Assembly (NCBI GenBank): GCA_036557505.1
Contig: DATBHM010000281.1
Coordinates: 1-7,500 of the forward strand
DNA length: 7,500 nt
Direction: 5' to 3'
From: DATBHM01 sp036557505
GTDB taxonomy: Bacteria; Actinomycetota; UBA4738; JACQTL01
The first letter of the stretch is position 1. Each line of letters opens with the position of its first letter. Positions 1 to 5,561 of this stretch are shown here, piece after piece. The notes under the pieces were generated by a model, which saw only the letters and a list, made by a program, of their open reading frames with translations, was not told the DNA's origin and did no database searches. Made by a program: the position numbers and the translations under genes.

Positions 1-358
1 AGCACATGTCGGGGTCGCGTTCGTAGAGGCGTTCGCCGAACTTCGCCGCCTGGGACTCAACCGTGTGGTCGCCGACCAGGTCGACGACGTTGAGCCCGAG
101 GCGCTCGGTGAGCTGCTCTTTGAACGCGAGCGTCTCGGCGAAGTGGAACCCGGTCTCGAGGAACAGGATCGGGATCTCCGGCCGGAGCTTCACCGCCATG
201 TCGATGACGCAGGTCCCCTCCGCCTGGAACGACGAGGCGACCGCGACCCGCTCGAGGTCGGAGTCGAGCAGGGCCCACCGCAGGATCTCGCTGGCCTCGT
301 CGTGCTCGAAGCGGGCGTTCAGCCTCTCGATGTACTCGACCGTGAACGGAAGCGGCAT
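1..358 (-). CDS. cysH: Adenylylsulfate (APS/PAPS) reductase, CysH family, 3' end off the window
   Basis: Cytoplasmic enzyme of assimilatory sulfate reduction that reduces APS (or PAPS) to sulfite with thioredoxin. The 119 visible residues are the N-terminal half of a family usually about 230-250 residues long. They show the modified P-loop-like motif SSFQAEG (residues 42-48), then ILFLETGFHFAETL (64-77) and LYERDPDMC (111-119). In APS reductases the last motif continues as a Cys-Cys pair that binds a [4Fe-4S] cluster. The window ends one base into the next codon, and that base (T) is compatible with a second Cys, so APS rather than PAPS specificity is likely but not proven. The ATG at 358 is supported by a GGAGGA Shine-Dalgarno at 365-370, six bases upstream. 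The gene points away from sat at 2454, its partner in the pathway, with the antiporter block between them. A TATACT -10 lies at 438-443. The family call is firm; the substrate is inferred. Confidence 0.9.
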   Translation of the reverse strand, partial: MPLPFTVEYIERLNARFEHDEASEILRWALLDSDLERVAVASSFQAEGTCVIDMAVKLRPEIPILFLETGFHFAETLAFKEQLTERLGLNVVDLVGDHTVESQAAKFGERLYERDPDMC

Positions 359-371
359 GGTTGTTCCTCCA

Positions 372-389
372 CTCCGGCCACGGCCGGAG
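372..389 (-). other. Hairpin in the cysH leader next to the ribosome binding site
   Basis: CTCCGGCC and GGCCGGAG are perfect complements separated by two bases, realistically a 7-bp stem with a 4-base loop. The structure ends one base before the GGAGGA Shine-Dalgarno of cysH, so a folded leader could affect ribosome access. Nothing matches a riboswitch class that I recognise. In DNA this GC-rich such a stem can also arise by chance. Confidence 0.35.
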
Positions 390-437
390 GCTGGGGTCGT
401 CCGGCCCATCGACAGGTCGCTCGGCGGAGCCGGGCCG

Positions 438-443
438 AGTATA
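438..443 (-). promoter_or_regulatory. Putative -10 element of the cysH promoter
   Basis: On the minus strand this reads TATACT, five of six matches to the sigma-70/SigA -10 consensus, in the 109-bp gap between the antiporter stop and the cysH start. The predicted transcript would begin near 431 and carry a leader of about 70 bases. No recognisable -35 is found at 16-18 bp spacing. An activator-dependent promoter is therefore plausible, but that is inference. Confidence 0.45.
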
Positions 444-467
444 GGCGAGGCCGTGGACCGGAGCGGC

Positions 468-481
468 TCACCGCGCGGTGA
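468..481. repeat. 14-bp perfect palindrome at the antiporter 3' end, upstream of cysH
   Basis: TCACCGCGCGGTGA is its own reverse complement. It contains the antiporter stop codon (468-470). Its centre lies about 43 bases upstream of the predicted cysH transcription start, near where activators bind at promoters that lack a -35. One such palindrome per window is expected by chance in GC-rich DNA, so its regulatory role is only a possibility. Confidence 0.3.
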
Positions 482-1649
482 TCGCGACGGGCTCCGGTGG
501 CGCCGGCTCTGCCGTCCGGGGCCGGGGGCCGAGGACCCGCGCGAGGATCGGCCCCGCCACCGCCAGCACGAGCACGTAGGCCACGGTCAGCGACGCCACG
601 TCGGGACCGAGGCCGCCCGTCGTGGCGAGCCCCGCGATCGCGATCGAGAACTCGCCCCGGGCCACGAGCGTCGCCCCGGCGCGGATGCGGCCGTCCCGGG
701 CGACACCGGCCAGGCGGGCGCTCCACCATCCGGCGAGGAACTTCGTGCAGCCCGTGATCACGGCGAGGACGATGGCCGGCACGATGAACCTCGGCAGGCC
801 GGCCGGATCGATGGCGAACCCCACGAACACGAAGAAGAACGCGGCGAACAGGTCCCGAAGGGGCGCGAGCAGCCCGCGGGCGGCGTGCGCGGCCGGACCG
901 GAGATGGCGATGCCGGCGAGCAGCGCACCGACGCCCGCCGAGACCGACCCCAGCTGCGCGATCCCCGCGACCACCAGCGCGAGCCCGAGGATCGAGAGCA
1001 GGAGGGCCTCGTCCGAGCGGCTGAACACGACGCGGGACACCCCGACCTCCACCCGGGCCGCGACCCGGAGGAACACCAGCACCCCGGCCACCGCGCCGAT
1101 CGCCGTGCCGACGCCGCCGATCGTGACGCCGCCCGCCAGGAGCACGGCCAGGACCGGGAGGTACAGGGCCATGGCCAGGTCCTCGATCACCAGGATGCTG
1201 AGCACCACCGGCGTCTCCGGCGACCCCATCCGCCCGAGGTCGTGGAGGAGCTTGGCGGCGATCCCCGACGACGAGACGTATGTCACGCCGCCGAGGAACG
1301 CGGCCGGAACCGGACCCCACCCCAGGGCGAGCCCGGCCAGGAAGCCCGGCGGGAAGTCGAGCAGCATGTCGACCAGGCCGGCCCGCCACGAGGAACGCAC
1401 CGTGGCGCGGAGCTCCGAGGCCCCGTACTCGAGCCCCAGCAGGAACAGCAGCAGGATCAGCCCCAACTCCGCGCCGGTGCGCACGAAGGCCTCGGTCTTC
1501 ACGAGGGGGAGCACGCCGCCCCGGCCCAGGGCCAGGCCCGCAAGCAGGTACAGGGGGATGGTCGACATCGAGAACCGACCGGCCAGCCGCGCGAGCACGG
1601 CGAGGCCGAGGACCACGAGTCCCAGCTCGAGGAGCTCCACGCCGGTCAC
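468..1649 (-). CDS. CPA2-family cation:proton antiporter (membrane domain only)
   Basis: Integral membrane protein of 393 residues predicted to exchange Na+ or K+ for protons, acting in pH and ion homeostasis. It is strongly hydrophobic, with about a dozen membrane segments. Family signatures are LFLLGLEYG (residues 68-76), GVTYVSSSGIAAKLL (121-135, the unwound-helix region) and ILVIEDLAM (152-160). E156-D157 in the last motif sit where CPA2 proteins carry their ion-binding acidic pair. The length equals the membrane domain alone: there is no C-terminal TrkA-N/RCK nucleotide-binding domain as in KefB/KefC, and no separate RCK gene is visible nearby. The GTG at 1649 is the first start after the upstream stop in this frame; its Shine-Dalgarno is poor, and GTG at 1640 is an alternative. 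It lies 31 bp downstream of the 86-residue membrane protein gene and is probably co-transcribed with it. The substrate ion cannot be read from sequence. Confidence 0.9.
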   Translation of the reverse strand: MTGVELLELGLVVLGLAVLARLAGRFSMSTIPLYLLAGLALGRGGVLPLVKTEAFVRTGAELGLILLLFLLGLEYGASELRATVRSSWRAGLVDMLLDFPPGFLAGLALGWGPVPAAFLGGVTYVSSSGIAAKLLHDLGRMGSPETPVVLSILVIEDLAMALYLPVLAVLLAGGVTIGGVGTAIGAVAGVLVFLRVAARVEVGVSRVVFSRSDEALLLSILGLALVVAGIAQLGSVSAGVGALLAGIAISGPAAHAARGLLAPLRDLFAAFFFVFVGFAIDPAGLPRFIVPAIVLAVITGCTKFLAGWWSARLAGVARDGRIRAGATLVARGEFSIAIAGLATTGGLGPDVASLTVAYVLVLAVAGPILARVLGPRPRTAEPAPPEPVAITAR

Positions 1650-1680
1650 CGCACCCCGGGCGGCGTCGCGTCCCGTCGCG

Positions 1681-1941
1681 TCATCCGGACCGCCGTCCGG
1701 CCTGCGCGCCGGCCCGGCGGGCGGGCGTCCTGCCGGTGGGAGCCGGGGCCCAGATCACGGCCGCAGCGACGAAGAGCGGCGCGCCCACGAGCAGGGCGGC
1801 CACGACGGCGGAGAGGATTCCCCCGAACGCACCCAGCGTGGGGGAGGTGACGCGGTAGGCGAACCAGGCGGCCAGGCAGGCGGCCACGGCACTGCCGGCG
1901 AGGAACAGCACGCGAGGTCCGCGCGCACGGGTGGTGGACAT
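1681..1941 (-). CDS. Small two-helix membrane protein of unknown function
   Basis: An 86-residue protein I do not recognise. It has a short basic N-terminus (MSTTRARGPR), then two hydrophobic stretches at about residues 11-29 and 36-64, and a basic Arg/Ala/Gly-rich tail (about 68-86). That fits two membrane helices with positively charged cytoplasmic ends. The ATG at 1941 is set by a strong Shine-Dalgarno (AAGGAGT on the minus strand, near 1947-1953). The reading frame stays open further upstream, but nothing there supports an earlier start. The gene ends 31 bp before the antiporter start, so the two are probably one transcript. A link to antiporter function is guesswork from proximity only. 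Confidence 0.7.
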   Translation of the reverse strand: MSTTRARGPRVLFLAGSAVAACLAAWFAYRVTSPTLGAFGGILSAVVAALLVGAPLFVAAAVIWAPAPTGRTPARRAGAQAGRRSG

Positions 1942-1992
1942 GGGTTGACTCCTTCCGGAGGGTGCGACCGAATCCCGGCGCGCGTCGGTGAA

Positions 1993-2010
1993 CGACGGAA
2001 CAGGCCGTCG
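1993..2010. other. Short hairpin between the 111- and 86-residue genes
   Basis: CGACGG and CCGTCG are perfect complements with a 6-base loop, in the 88-bp gap after the 111-residue gene. There is no U-tract on either side, so it is a weak terminator or processing-site candidate at best. The rest of the gap holds only the G-rich tract near 2019 and the Shine-Dalgarno of the 86-residue gene. Confidence 0.25.
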
Positions 2011-2018
2011 GTCGCGTC

Positions 2019-2056
2019 GGGGGGTGGGGTCAGCCCAGGGCCGGGGGCGCCCGGGG
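2019..2056 (+). other. G-rich tract with quadruplex-forming potential
   Basis: The plus strand carries five G runs in 38 bases: six at 2019-2024, four at 2026-2029, three at 2038-2040, five at 2043-2047 and four at 2053-2056. Loops are 1, 8, 2 and 5 bases, within quadruplex limits if runs of three are used. The tract spans the stop codon of the minus-strand 111-residue gene, so the G-rich strand is the template strand of that gene. GC bias alone could produce it. Confidence 0.4.
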
Positions 2057-2365
2057 CGCGGCCAGTGGCAACGGAGCCACGGGGAGCACCGGGGCGCGGA
2101 GCTCGGGAAGGAGTGCGGCCGGCCGGTCGGGGGCGCCGTGACTCGCGGGCAGCGCCGCGTCGGCCGCTCGATGCGTGGTGGGCCGGTCGCCGACGTGGTG
2201 CGAGGGCAGCACGGCATCGACCAGCGATGTCCGGATCCCCGTCCCCACCGAGGCCGGGCCACGGTCCGGGGCCACCGGCTGCGACGACACGGCAAGCGCC
2301 GCGAGGGACGCCGCGACCAGCACGGCGAACAGGGGCAGCAGGAGGAGACGACGACGACCGAGCAT
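2030..2365 (-). CDS. Hypothetical secreted or membrane-anchored Ala/Pro-rich protein
   Basis: A 111-residue protein without a family I recognise. The N-terminus reads MLGRRR followed by a hydrophobic run (about residues 7-26), then AVSSQPVA, which looks like a signal peptide or a single N-terminal anchor. There is no lipobox cysteine. The remainder is low-complexity and rich in Ala, Pro, Arg and Leu (for example LRAPVLPVAPLPLAAPRAPP near the end) with no Cys, suggesting a disordered extracytoplasmic segment. Wobble positions are mostly G or C in this frame, which supports real coding. The ATG at 2365 puts the basic residues directly before the hydrophobic core; GTG at 2374 would add three residues. 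No good Shine-Dalgarno is seen for either. It is divergent from sat, with about 88 bp between starts. Confidence 0.6.
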   Translation of the reverse strand: MLGRRRLLLLPLFAVLVAASLAALAVSSQPVAPDRGPASVGTGIRTSLVDAVLPSHHVGDRPTTHRAADAALPASHGAPDRPAALLPELRAPVLPVAPLPLAAPRAPPALG

Positions 2366-2411
2366 CTCGTTCACCCTAGCAGGAGGCGGTGGCCCGCCCG
2401 CCCGCGTCTCG

Positions 2412-2417
2412 TATCCT
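2412..2417 (+). promoter_or_regulatory. Weak -10 candidate for sat
   Basis: TATCCT lies about 36 bases before the sat ATG and matches four of six -10 consensus positions. No convincing -35 precedes it. A small 5-bp stem follows in the leader (GCGTC at 2422-2426 with GACGC at 2432-2436), then a weak Shine-Dalgarno, GAAAGG at 2437-2442. Low confidence. Confidence 0.3.
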
Positions 2418-2453
2418 GTCGGCGTCCACCCGACGCGAAAGGTCTGACCGACC

Positions 2454-3626
2454 ATGTCCGATCACGAGACGATCGCTCCCCACGGCGGCACGCTCGTCGA
2501 CCTGCTCGCCACCGGCAGCGAGGCCGAGCGCCTGGCCCAGGAGGCCGCCAACCATCCGAAGCTCCAGGTGAACGAACGCGAGCTCTCGGACCTCGAGATG
2601 CTCGCCATTGGCGCGCTGTCGCCCCTCACGGGGTTCGTAGGGGAGAAGGACTACCACTCCATCCTCGAGACCATGCACCTCCAGGACGGCCTGCCGTGGA
2701 CCATTCCGGTGACGCTGTCCCTCACCGAAGAGGACGTGAAGCGGGCCGGCGGCGCCGAGGCCGTCACGCTCACCGGCGAGGACGGCGAGGCGCTCGCGGT
2801 CCTCGAGGTGGGCGAGGTGTTCCGGCGCGACCGCGGGAAGGAGGCCAACGCGGTCTTCGGGACCGAGGAGCTCGAGCACCCCGGTGTCAGGGCGCTGCAC
2901 GACGCGGGCGACTGGTGCCTGTCGGGCGAGGTCCGGGTGTTCCGGCTCCCGCAGCACGACGACTTCGGTCAGTACCGGCTGACGCCGGCCGAGACGCGTG
3001 CGGAGTTCTCGAAGCGTGGGTGGAAGACCGTGGTCGGGTTCCAGACGAGGAACCCCATCCACCGGGCGCACGAGTACATCCAGAAGTGTGCCCTCGAGAC
3101 CGTCGACGGCCTGCTGGTGCACCCGCTCGTCGGCGCGACGAAGGCCGACGACGTCCCGCCGGACGTCCGGATGCGGTGCTACGAGGCCCTGTTCTCCGAC
3201 TACTACCCGAAGGACCGCGCCATGATCGCGGTGTTCCCGGCGGCGATGCGCTACGCGGGGCCCAAGGAGGCCATCTGGCACGCCATCGCGCGGAAGAACT
3301 ACGGGTGCACGCACTTCATCGTGGGGCGTGACCACGCCGGGGTGGGGAGCTACTACGGCACCTACGAGGCGCAGGCCCTGTTCGACGAGTTCGAGCCGGG
3401 TGAGCTCGGGATCACACCGCTCAAGTTCGAGCACTCGTTCTACTGCCTGACGTGCGAGGGCATGGCCTCGCCGAATACGTGCCCCCACGACGACGACGTC
3501 CACGTGATCCTGTCGGGGACCAAGGTGCGCGAGATGCTCCGCGGCGGGCAGAAGCCCCCGCCGGAGTTCTCCCGCCCCGAGGTGGCGGAGATCCTCATCG
3601 ACGCGATGCGGGGCCGTTCCGGGTAG
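2454..3626 (+). CDS. sat: Sulfate adenylyltransferase (ATP sulfurylase)
   Basis: Cytoplasmic enzyme that adenylates sulfate with ATP to give APS and pyrophosphate, the first step of sulfate assimilation. The 390-residue length is typical of single-chain bacterial Sat, and there is no fused APS kinase domain. The active-site motif QTRNPIH is at residues 197-203, with the second His at 206. GRDHAG (291-296) and LSGTKVR (353-359) complete the nucleotide-binding signatures. Cys331-X2-Cys334-X8-Cys343-X-His345 resembles the zinc site described for thermophilic and some other bacterial Sat proteins. The N-terminal part (about 1-170) is the usual PUA-like domain. The ATG at 2454 is followed by a normal Sat N-terminus; its Shine-Dalgarno (GAAAGG, 11 bases away) is weak. 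CysH, which would use its product, lies 2.1 kb away on the opposite strand. No cysC, cysD or cysN is visible here. Confidence 0.97.
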   Translation: MSDHETIAPHGGTLVDLLATGSEAERLAQEAANHPKLQVNERELSDLEMLAIGALSPLTGFVGEKDYHSILETMHLQDGLPWTIPVTLSLTEEDVKRAGGAEAVTLTGEDGEALAVLEVGEVFRRDRGKEANAVFGTEELEHPGVRALHDAGDWCLSGEVRVFRLPQHDDFGQYRLTPAETRAEFSKRGWKTVVGFQTRNPIHRAHEYIQKCALETVDGLLVHPLVGATKADDVPPDVRMRCYEALFSDYYPKDRAMIAVFPAAMRYAGPKEAIWHAIARKNYGCTHFIVGRDHAGVGSYYGTYEAQALFDEFEPGELGITPLKFEHSFYCLTCEGMASPNTCPHDDDVHVILSGTKVREMLRGGQKPPPEFSRPEVAEILIDAMRGRSG

Positions 3627-3640
3627 GGCATCTCCGTCCC

Positions 3641-3666
3641 GGTTGCCTGCCTCGTTTCGCGGGTAT
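3641..3666 (+). promoter_or_regulatory. SigF/SigB-like stress promoter candidate
   Basis: GGTTG at 3641-3645 and GGGTAT at 3661-3666 are separated by 15 bases. The actinobacterial SigF (SigB-type) consensus is roughly GGTTT, 15-17 bases, GGGTAT, so only one position of the two elements differs. It lies between the sat stop and the 79-residue gene. The predicted leader is about 45 bases and contains a hairpin. A stress promoter would fit the CsbD gene downstream, since csbD is a sigma-B gene in Bacillus subtilis. This is a pattern match, not a measured promoter. Confidence 0.45.
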
Positions 3667-3686
3667 CAGTTCACCGCAACCTGAAG

Positions 3687-3703
3687 GCGGGCGATCCGCC
3701 CGC
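3687..3703 (+). other. Leader hairpin before the 79-residue gene
   Basis: GCGGGC and GCCCGC pair perfectly around a 5-base loop (GATCC). Three bases later comes the strong Shine-Dalgarno of the next gene (3706-3714). There is no U-tract, so it is not a convincing terminator for sat. It could be a leader structure that affects translation or mRNA stability. Confidence 0.35.
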
Positions 3704-3718
3704 AGGGAGGAGGGTTCG

Positions 3719-3958
3719 ATGAGCACCGCGGAGACGCTGTCGGACCGCGCGATCGAGCTGGCCGGCAGCGGCGAGGACACCGACGCCGCCGTGGCGGCCC
3801 TGCTCGACTGCTGCGCCGACAAGCGGGTGTCCGTCGTGATGGCCAAGCGCTCGATCGAGGAGCGCATCACGGAGGGCGCGGGCGACCCCGCCCTCGCCCG
3901 CGCCGTGGAGCTGCTGGACGAGACGCTCCACCGCGGTCCGTGGGGCGAGGCGGCCTGA
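3719..3958 (+). CDS. Small acidic helical protein of unknown function
   Basis: A 79-residue cytoplasmic-looking protein that I cannot assign to a family. It has no signal peptide or membrane segment. The sequence is rich in Ala, Glu, Asp and Leu and looks all-helical: roughly residues 5-16, 21-33, 38-52 and 57-70, with a short GPWGEAA tail. A Cys-Cys pair (31-32) sits at the end of the second helix, and the basic patch KR..MAKR lies at 35-44. The ATG at 3719 has an excellent Shine-Dalgarno (GGAGGAGGG at 3706-3714). It lies 92 bp after sat, behind a SigF-like promoter, and 85 bp before the CsbD gene. This suggests a stress-associated role, by context only. Confidence 0.75.
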   Translation: MSTAETLSDRAIELAGSGEDTDAAVAALLDCCADKRVSVVMAKRSIEERITEGAGDPALARAVELLDETLHRGPWGEAA

Positions 3959-3997
3959 CCGAGGGTTGCTCCGCCGCGCATCCTTGCCGCCTCGAGT

Positions 3998-4003
3998 GGG
4001 TAG
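3998..4003 (+). promoter_or_regulatory. Possible second stress-type -10 in front of the CsbD gene
   Basis: GGGTAG resembles the SigF-type -10 GGGTAT. Its surroundings (TTGCCGCCTCG upstream, GTTC downstream) echo the promoter candidate at 3641-3666. No -35 of the GGTT type lies at the required 15-17 bp, so support is weak. Confidence 0.2.
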
Positions 4004-4043
4004 GACGTTCGATGACCGGACTCGACACGAGGAGGCGAAGGAC

Positions 4044-4256
4044 ATGGGCGCCACGAAGGACAAGGCCGAGGGCGCGGCCGACCGGGCCAAGGGCAAGGTC
4101 AAGGAGGGTGCCGGCCGGCTGACCGGCGATCGGGACACCGAGGCCGAGGGCAAGGCCGACCAGCTCAAGGGGTCGGGCAAGCAGGCCGTCGGCCACGCGA
4201 AGGACGCCGCGCGCAAGGTGAAGGAGGGCGTCAAGGACGCGTTCGACCGCGACTGA
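4044..4256 (+). CDS. CsbD-family stress-response protein
   Basis: A 70-residue, very hydrophilic Lys/Glu/Ala/Gly-rich protein of the CsbD-like family, whose members are induced by general stress in several bacteria. The molecular function is not established. Family hallmarks are the N-terminal KDKAEGAADRAKGKVKEGAG (residues 6-25), LTGD (27-30), then EAEGKADQLKGSGKQAVG (33-50) and a second Lys-rich amphipathic stretch to the end. No Cys, Trp or hydrophobic core is seen, so disorder or induced helix is likely. The ATG at 4044 is chosen because GGAGG at 4031-4035 sits eight bases upstream and the family N-terminus begins here; the frame is open further upstream without support. The gene probably ends at the hairpin at 4276-4309. 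It may share the SigF-like promoter at 3641 through the 79-residue gene. Confidence 0.93.
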   Translation: MGATKDKAEGAADRAKGKVKEGAGRLTGDRDTEAEGKADQLKGSGKQAVGHAKDAARKVKEGVKDAFDRD

Positions 4257-4275
4257 GCGGCGGACGGACGGACCT

Positions 4276-4309
4276 CGGGCTCCCCGCGCCGTCAGGCGCG
4301 GGGAGCCCG
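4276..4309. terminator. Bidirectional hairpin terminator between the CsbD and MFS genes
   Basis: A perfect 15-bp stem (4276-4290 with 4295-4309) closes a 4-base loop, GTCA. It starts 20 bases after the CsbD stop and serves the convergent MFS gene from the other side. The loop contains the MFS stop codon (4292-4294 on the minus strand), and the 4295-4309 arm encodes its last five residues. No U-tract follows on either strand, which is common in high-GC actinobacteria. Confidence 0.8.
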
Positions 4310-5560
4310 TTCGCGTGCGGTCTCGACCAACTCCTGCGCCGGCGGGCCGGCGACCCGGACGCCGACGACCGCCGGGGCTGCAGGCCGTTCCGACGGGCCT
4401 CGCACGGCCAGCCAGACCGCCGCCGTCATCGTCGCCGTCGACATGATCGCGACGAGGACGCGGTAGTCGACCACCAGGGACAGGGCCGCGCCGAGGGCGA
4501 TCGAGAGCGTCTGCGGGACCCCGACCATGGCGTCGGCCGCGGAGAACGCCCGGCCCTGCAGGTTCGACGGTGTGCGCACCTGGATGGCGGTGAAGAACGC
4601 CACCACCAGCCAGGCGATGCCGAACCCCGCGACCGCGATGCCGGCCACCACGACGGCCAGGGCGCCGGTGGCGAGGGTCGCGTCGCCGGCGGCGAACAGA
4701 CCGATGCCGGCGGCCGCCACCCGCGCGTCGCCCCACCGGCGGATGGCCTTCGCGGCGGTGAGCCCGCCGGCGACGGCGCCGACGCCCTGGACGAACCCCA
4801 CGACGCCGACGAACGGTGGCGGCCGGTGCAGCCCCTGGTCGACCGCCGCGAAGATGACCGTCTCGGCGAACCCGACGACGAGCAGCGCGGCGGCGGTGGT
4901 GAGGACGATGCGCCGGAGCATGGTCGTCCGCAGGACGTGCCGCACCCCCGCCATGGCCTCCCGCACGACGTGATGCTCGGTCCGCGCGGGAACCGGCTCG
5001 CGGACACGTAGCAGGGCCAGGCACACCGCGGACACCGCGAAGGTGGCCGCGTCCACGATCGCGACGGAGCCGCCGCCGATCGCGGCGAACAGCGCCGCGC
5101 CGGCGAGGGGCGCGACGATCCGCAGTCCCTCGCGCACCGTTTGGAACATCCCGTTCGCCTCGGCGAGGAGCTCCGGCGGCAGCAGCACGGTGAGCAGCGC
5201 GGACTGCGCGGAGCCGAAGACCATGTCGCCGGCGCCGTACAGTCCGGCCGCGGCGTACACGATCCACAGCTGGGCGGGACCGTGAACGAACAGCAGCCCC
5301 AGCACGCCGGCTCCGACGACCAGGTCGACCGCGATCATCACCGAGCGCCGGCGGAACCGGTCGACGGCCAGGCCCCCGATCGGGGCGAACAGGGCCGGCG
5401 CGACGACCACGAAGATCACCATCGCCGCGGCCGCGCTGCTCCCGGTGAGCGTCTTCGCCCAGATGGCCAGCACCAACAGCAGGGCGCGGTCGCCGAACAT
5501 CGACAACGTCTGCCCGGCCAGGAGGAGGGCGACCCCCGGGGATCGCAGGACGCGTCGCAC
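4292..5560 (-). CDS. MFS transporter, putative drug or metabolite exporter
   Basis: A 422-residue inner-membrane protein of the major facilitator superfamily, closest in character to the EntS/MefA-type efflux proteins (MFS_3-like). It is hydrophobic throughout, with about 12 predicted helices. Visible signatures are GDRALLL (residues 23-29) in the first helix and the motif-A loop GGLAVDRFRRR (62-72) between helices 2 and 3. The start is GTG at 5560, separated by a single base from the TGA of the regulator gene, so translation is probably coupled and the two form one operon. The C-terminal tail (after about residue 390) is soluble and ends within the terminator hairpin. Efflux of a compound sensed by the linked regulator is the natural reading, but the substrate cannot be predicted. 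Confidence 0.9.
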   Translation of the reverse strand: MRRVLRSPGVALLLAGQTLSMFGDRALLLVLAIWAKTLTGSSAAAAMVIFVVVAPALFAPIGGLAVDRFRRRSVMIAVDLVVGAGVLGLLFVHGPAQLWIVYAAAGLYGAGDMVFGSAQSALLTVLLPPELLAEANGMFQTVREGLRIVAPLAGAALFAAIGGGSVAIVDAATFAVSAVCLALLRVREPVPARTEHHVVREAMAGVRHVLRTTMLRRIVLTTAAALLVVGFAETVIFAAVDQGLHRPPPFVGVVGFVQGVGAVAGGLTAAKAIRRWGDARVAAAGIGLFAAGDATLATGALAVVVAGIAVAGFGIAWLVVAFFTAIQVRTPSNLQGRAFSAADAMVGVPQTLSIALGAALSLVVDYRVLVAIMSTATMTAAVWLAVRGPSERPAAPAVVGVRVAGPPAQELVETARERAPRA

Positions 5561-5561
5561 G

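Noticed and set aside
359..437. SAM or other riboswitch in the cysH leader
   Set aside because: The leader is only about 70 bases and shows one simple hairpin; no multi-helix conserved core is recognisable.
1942..2295. Upstream extension of the 86-residue membrane protein to 2295
   Set aside because: The added segment is Arg/Pro-rich and overlaps the 111-residue gene in another frame; the strong Shine-Dalgarno is at the ATG at 1941.
63..2379. Long plus-strand open frames (63-1850 and 622-2379) opposite the antiporter block
   Set aside because: Arg/Pro/Gly-rich translations without family motifs, antisense to well-supported genes; typical of GC-rich DNA with few stop codons.
2376..3503. Minus-strand open frame of 375 residues opposite sat
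   Set aside because: It is antisense to an unmistakable Sat coding sequence and its translation matches no family.
3966..4043. N-terminal extension of the CsbD protein
   Set aside because: It lacks a Shine-Dalgarno and adds residues not found in the family; GGAGG sits correctly for the ATG at 4044.
4262..4274. Short tandem GGAC-like repeat after csbD
   Set aside because: Three copies of a tetranucleotide in GC-rich DNA is within chance.
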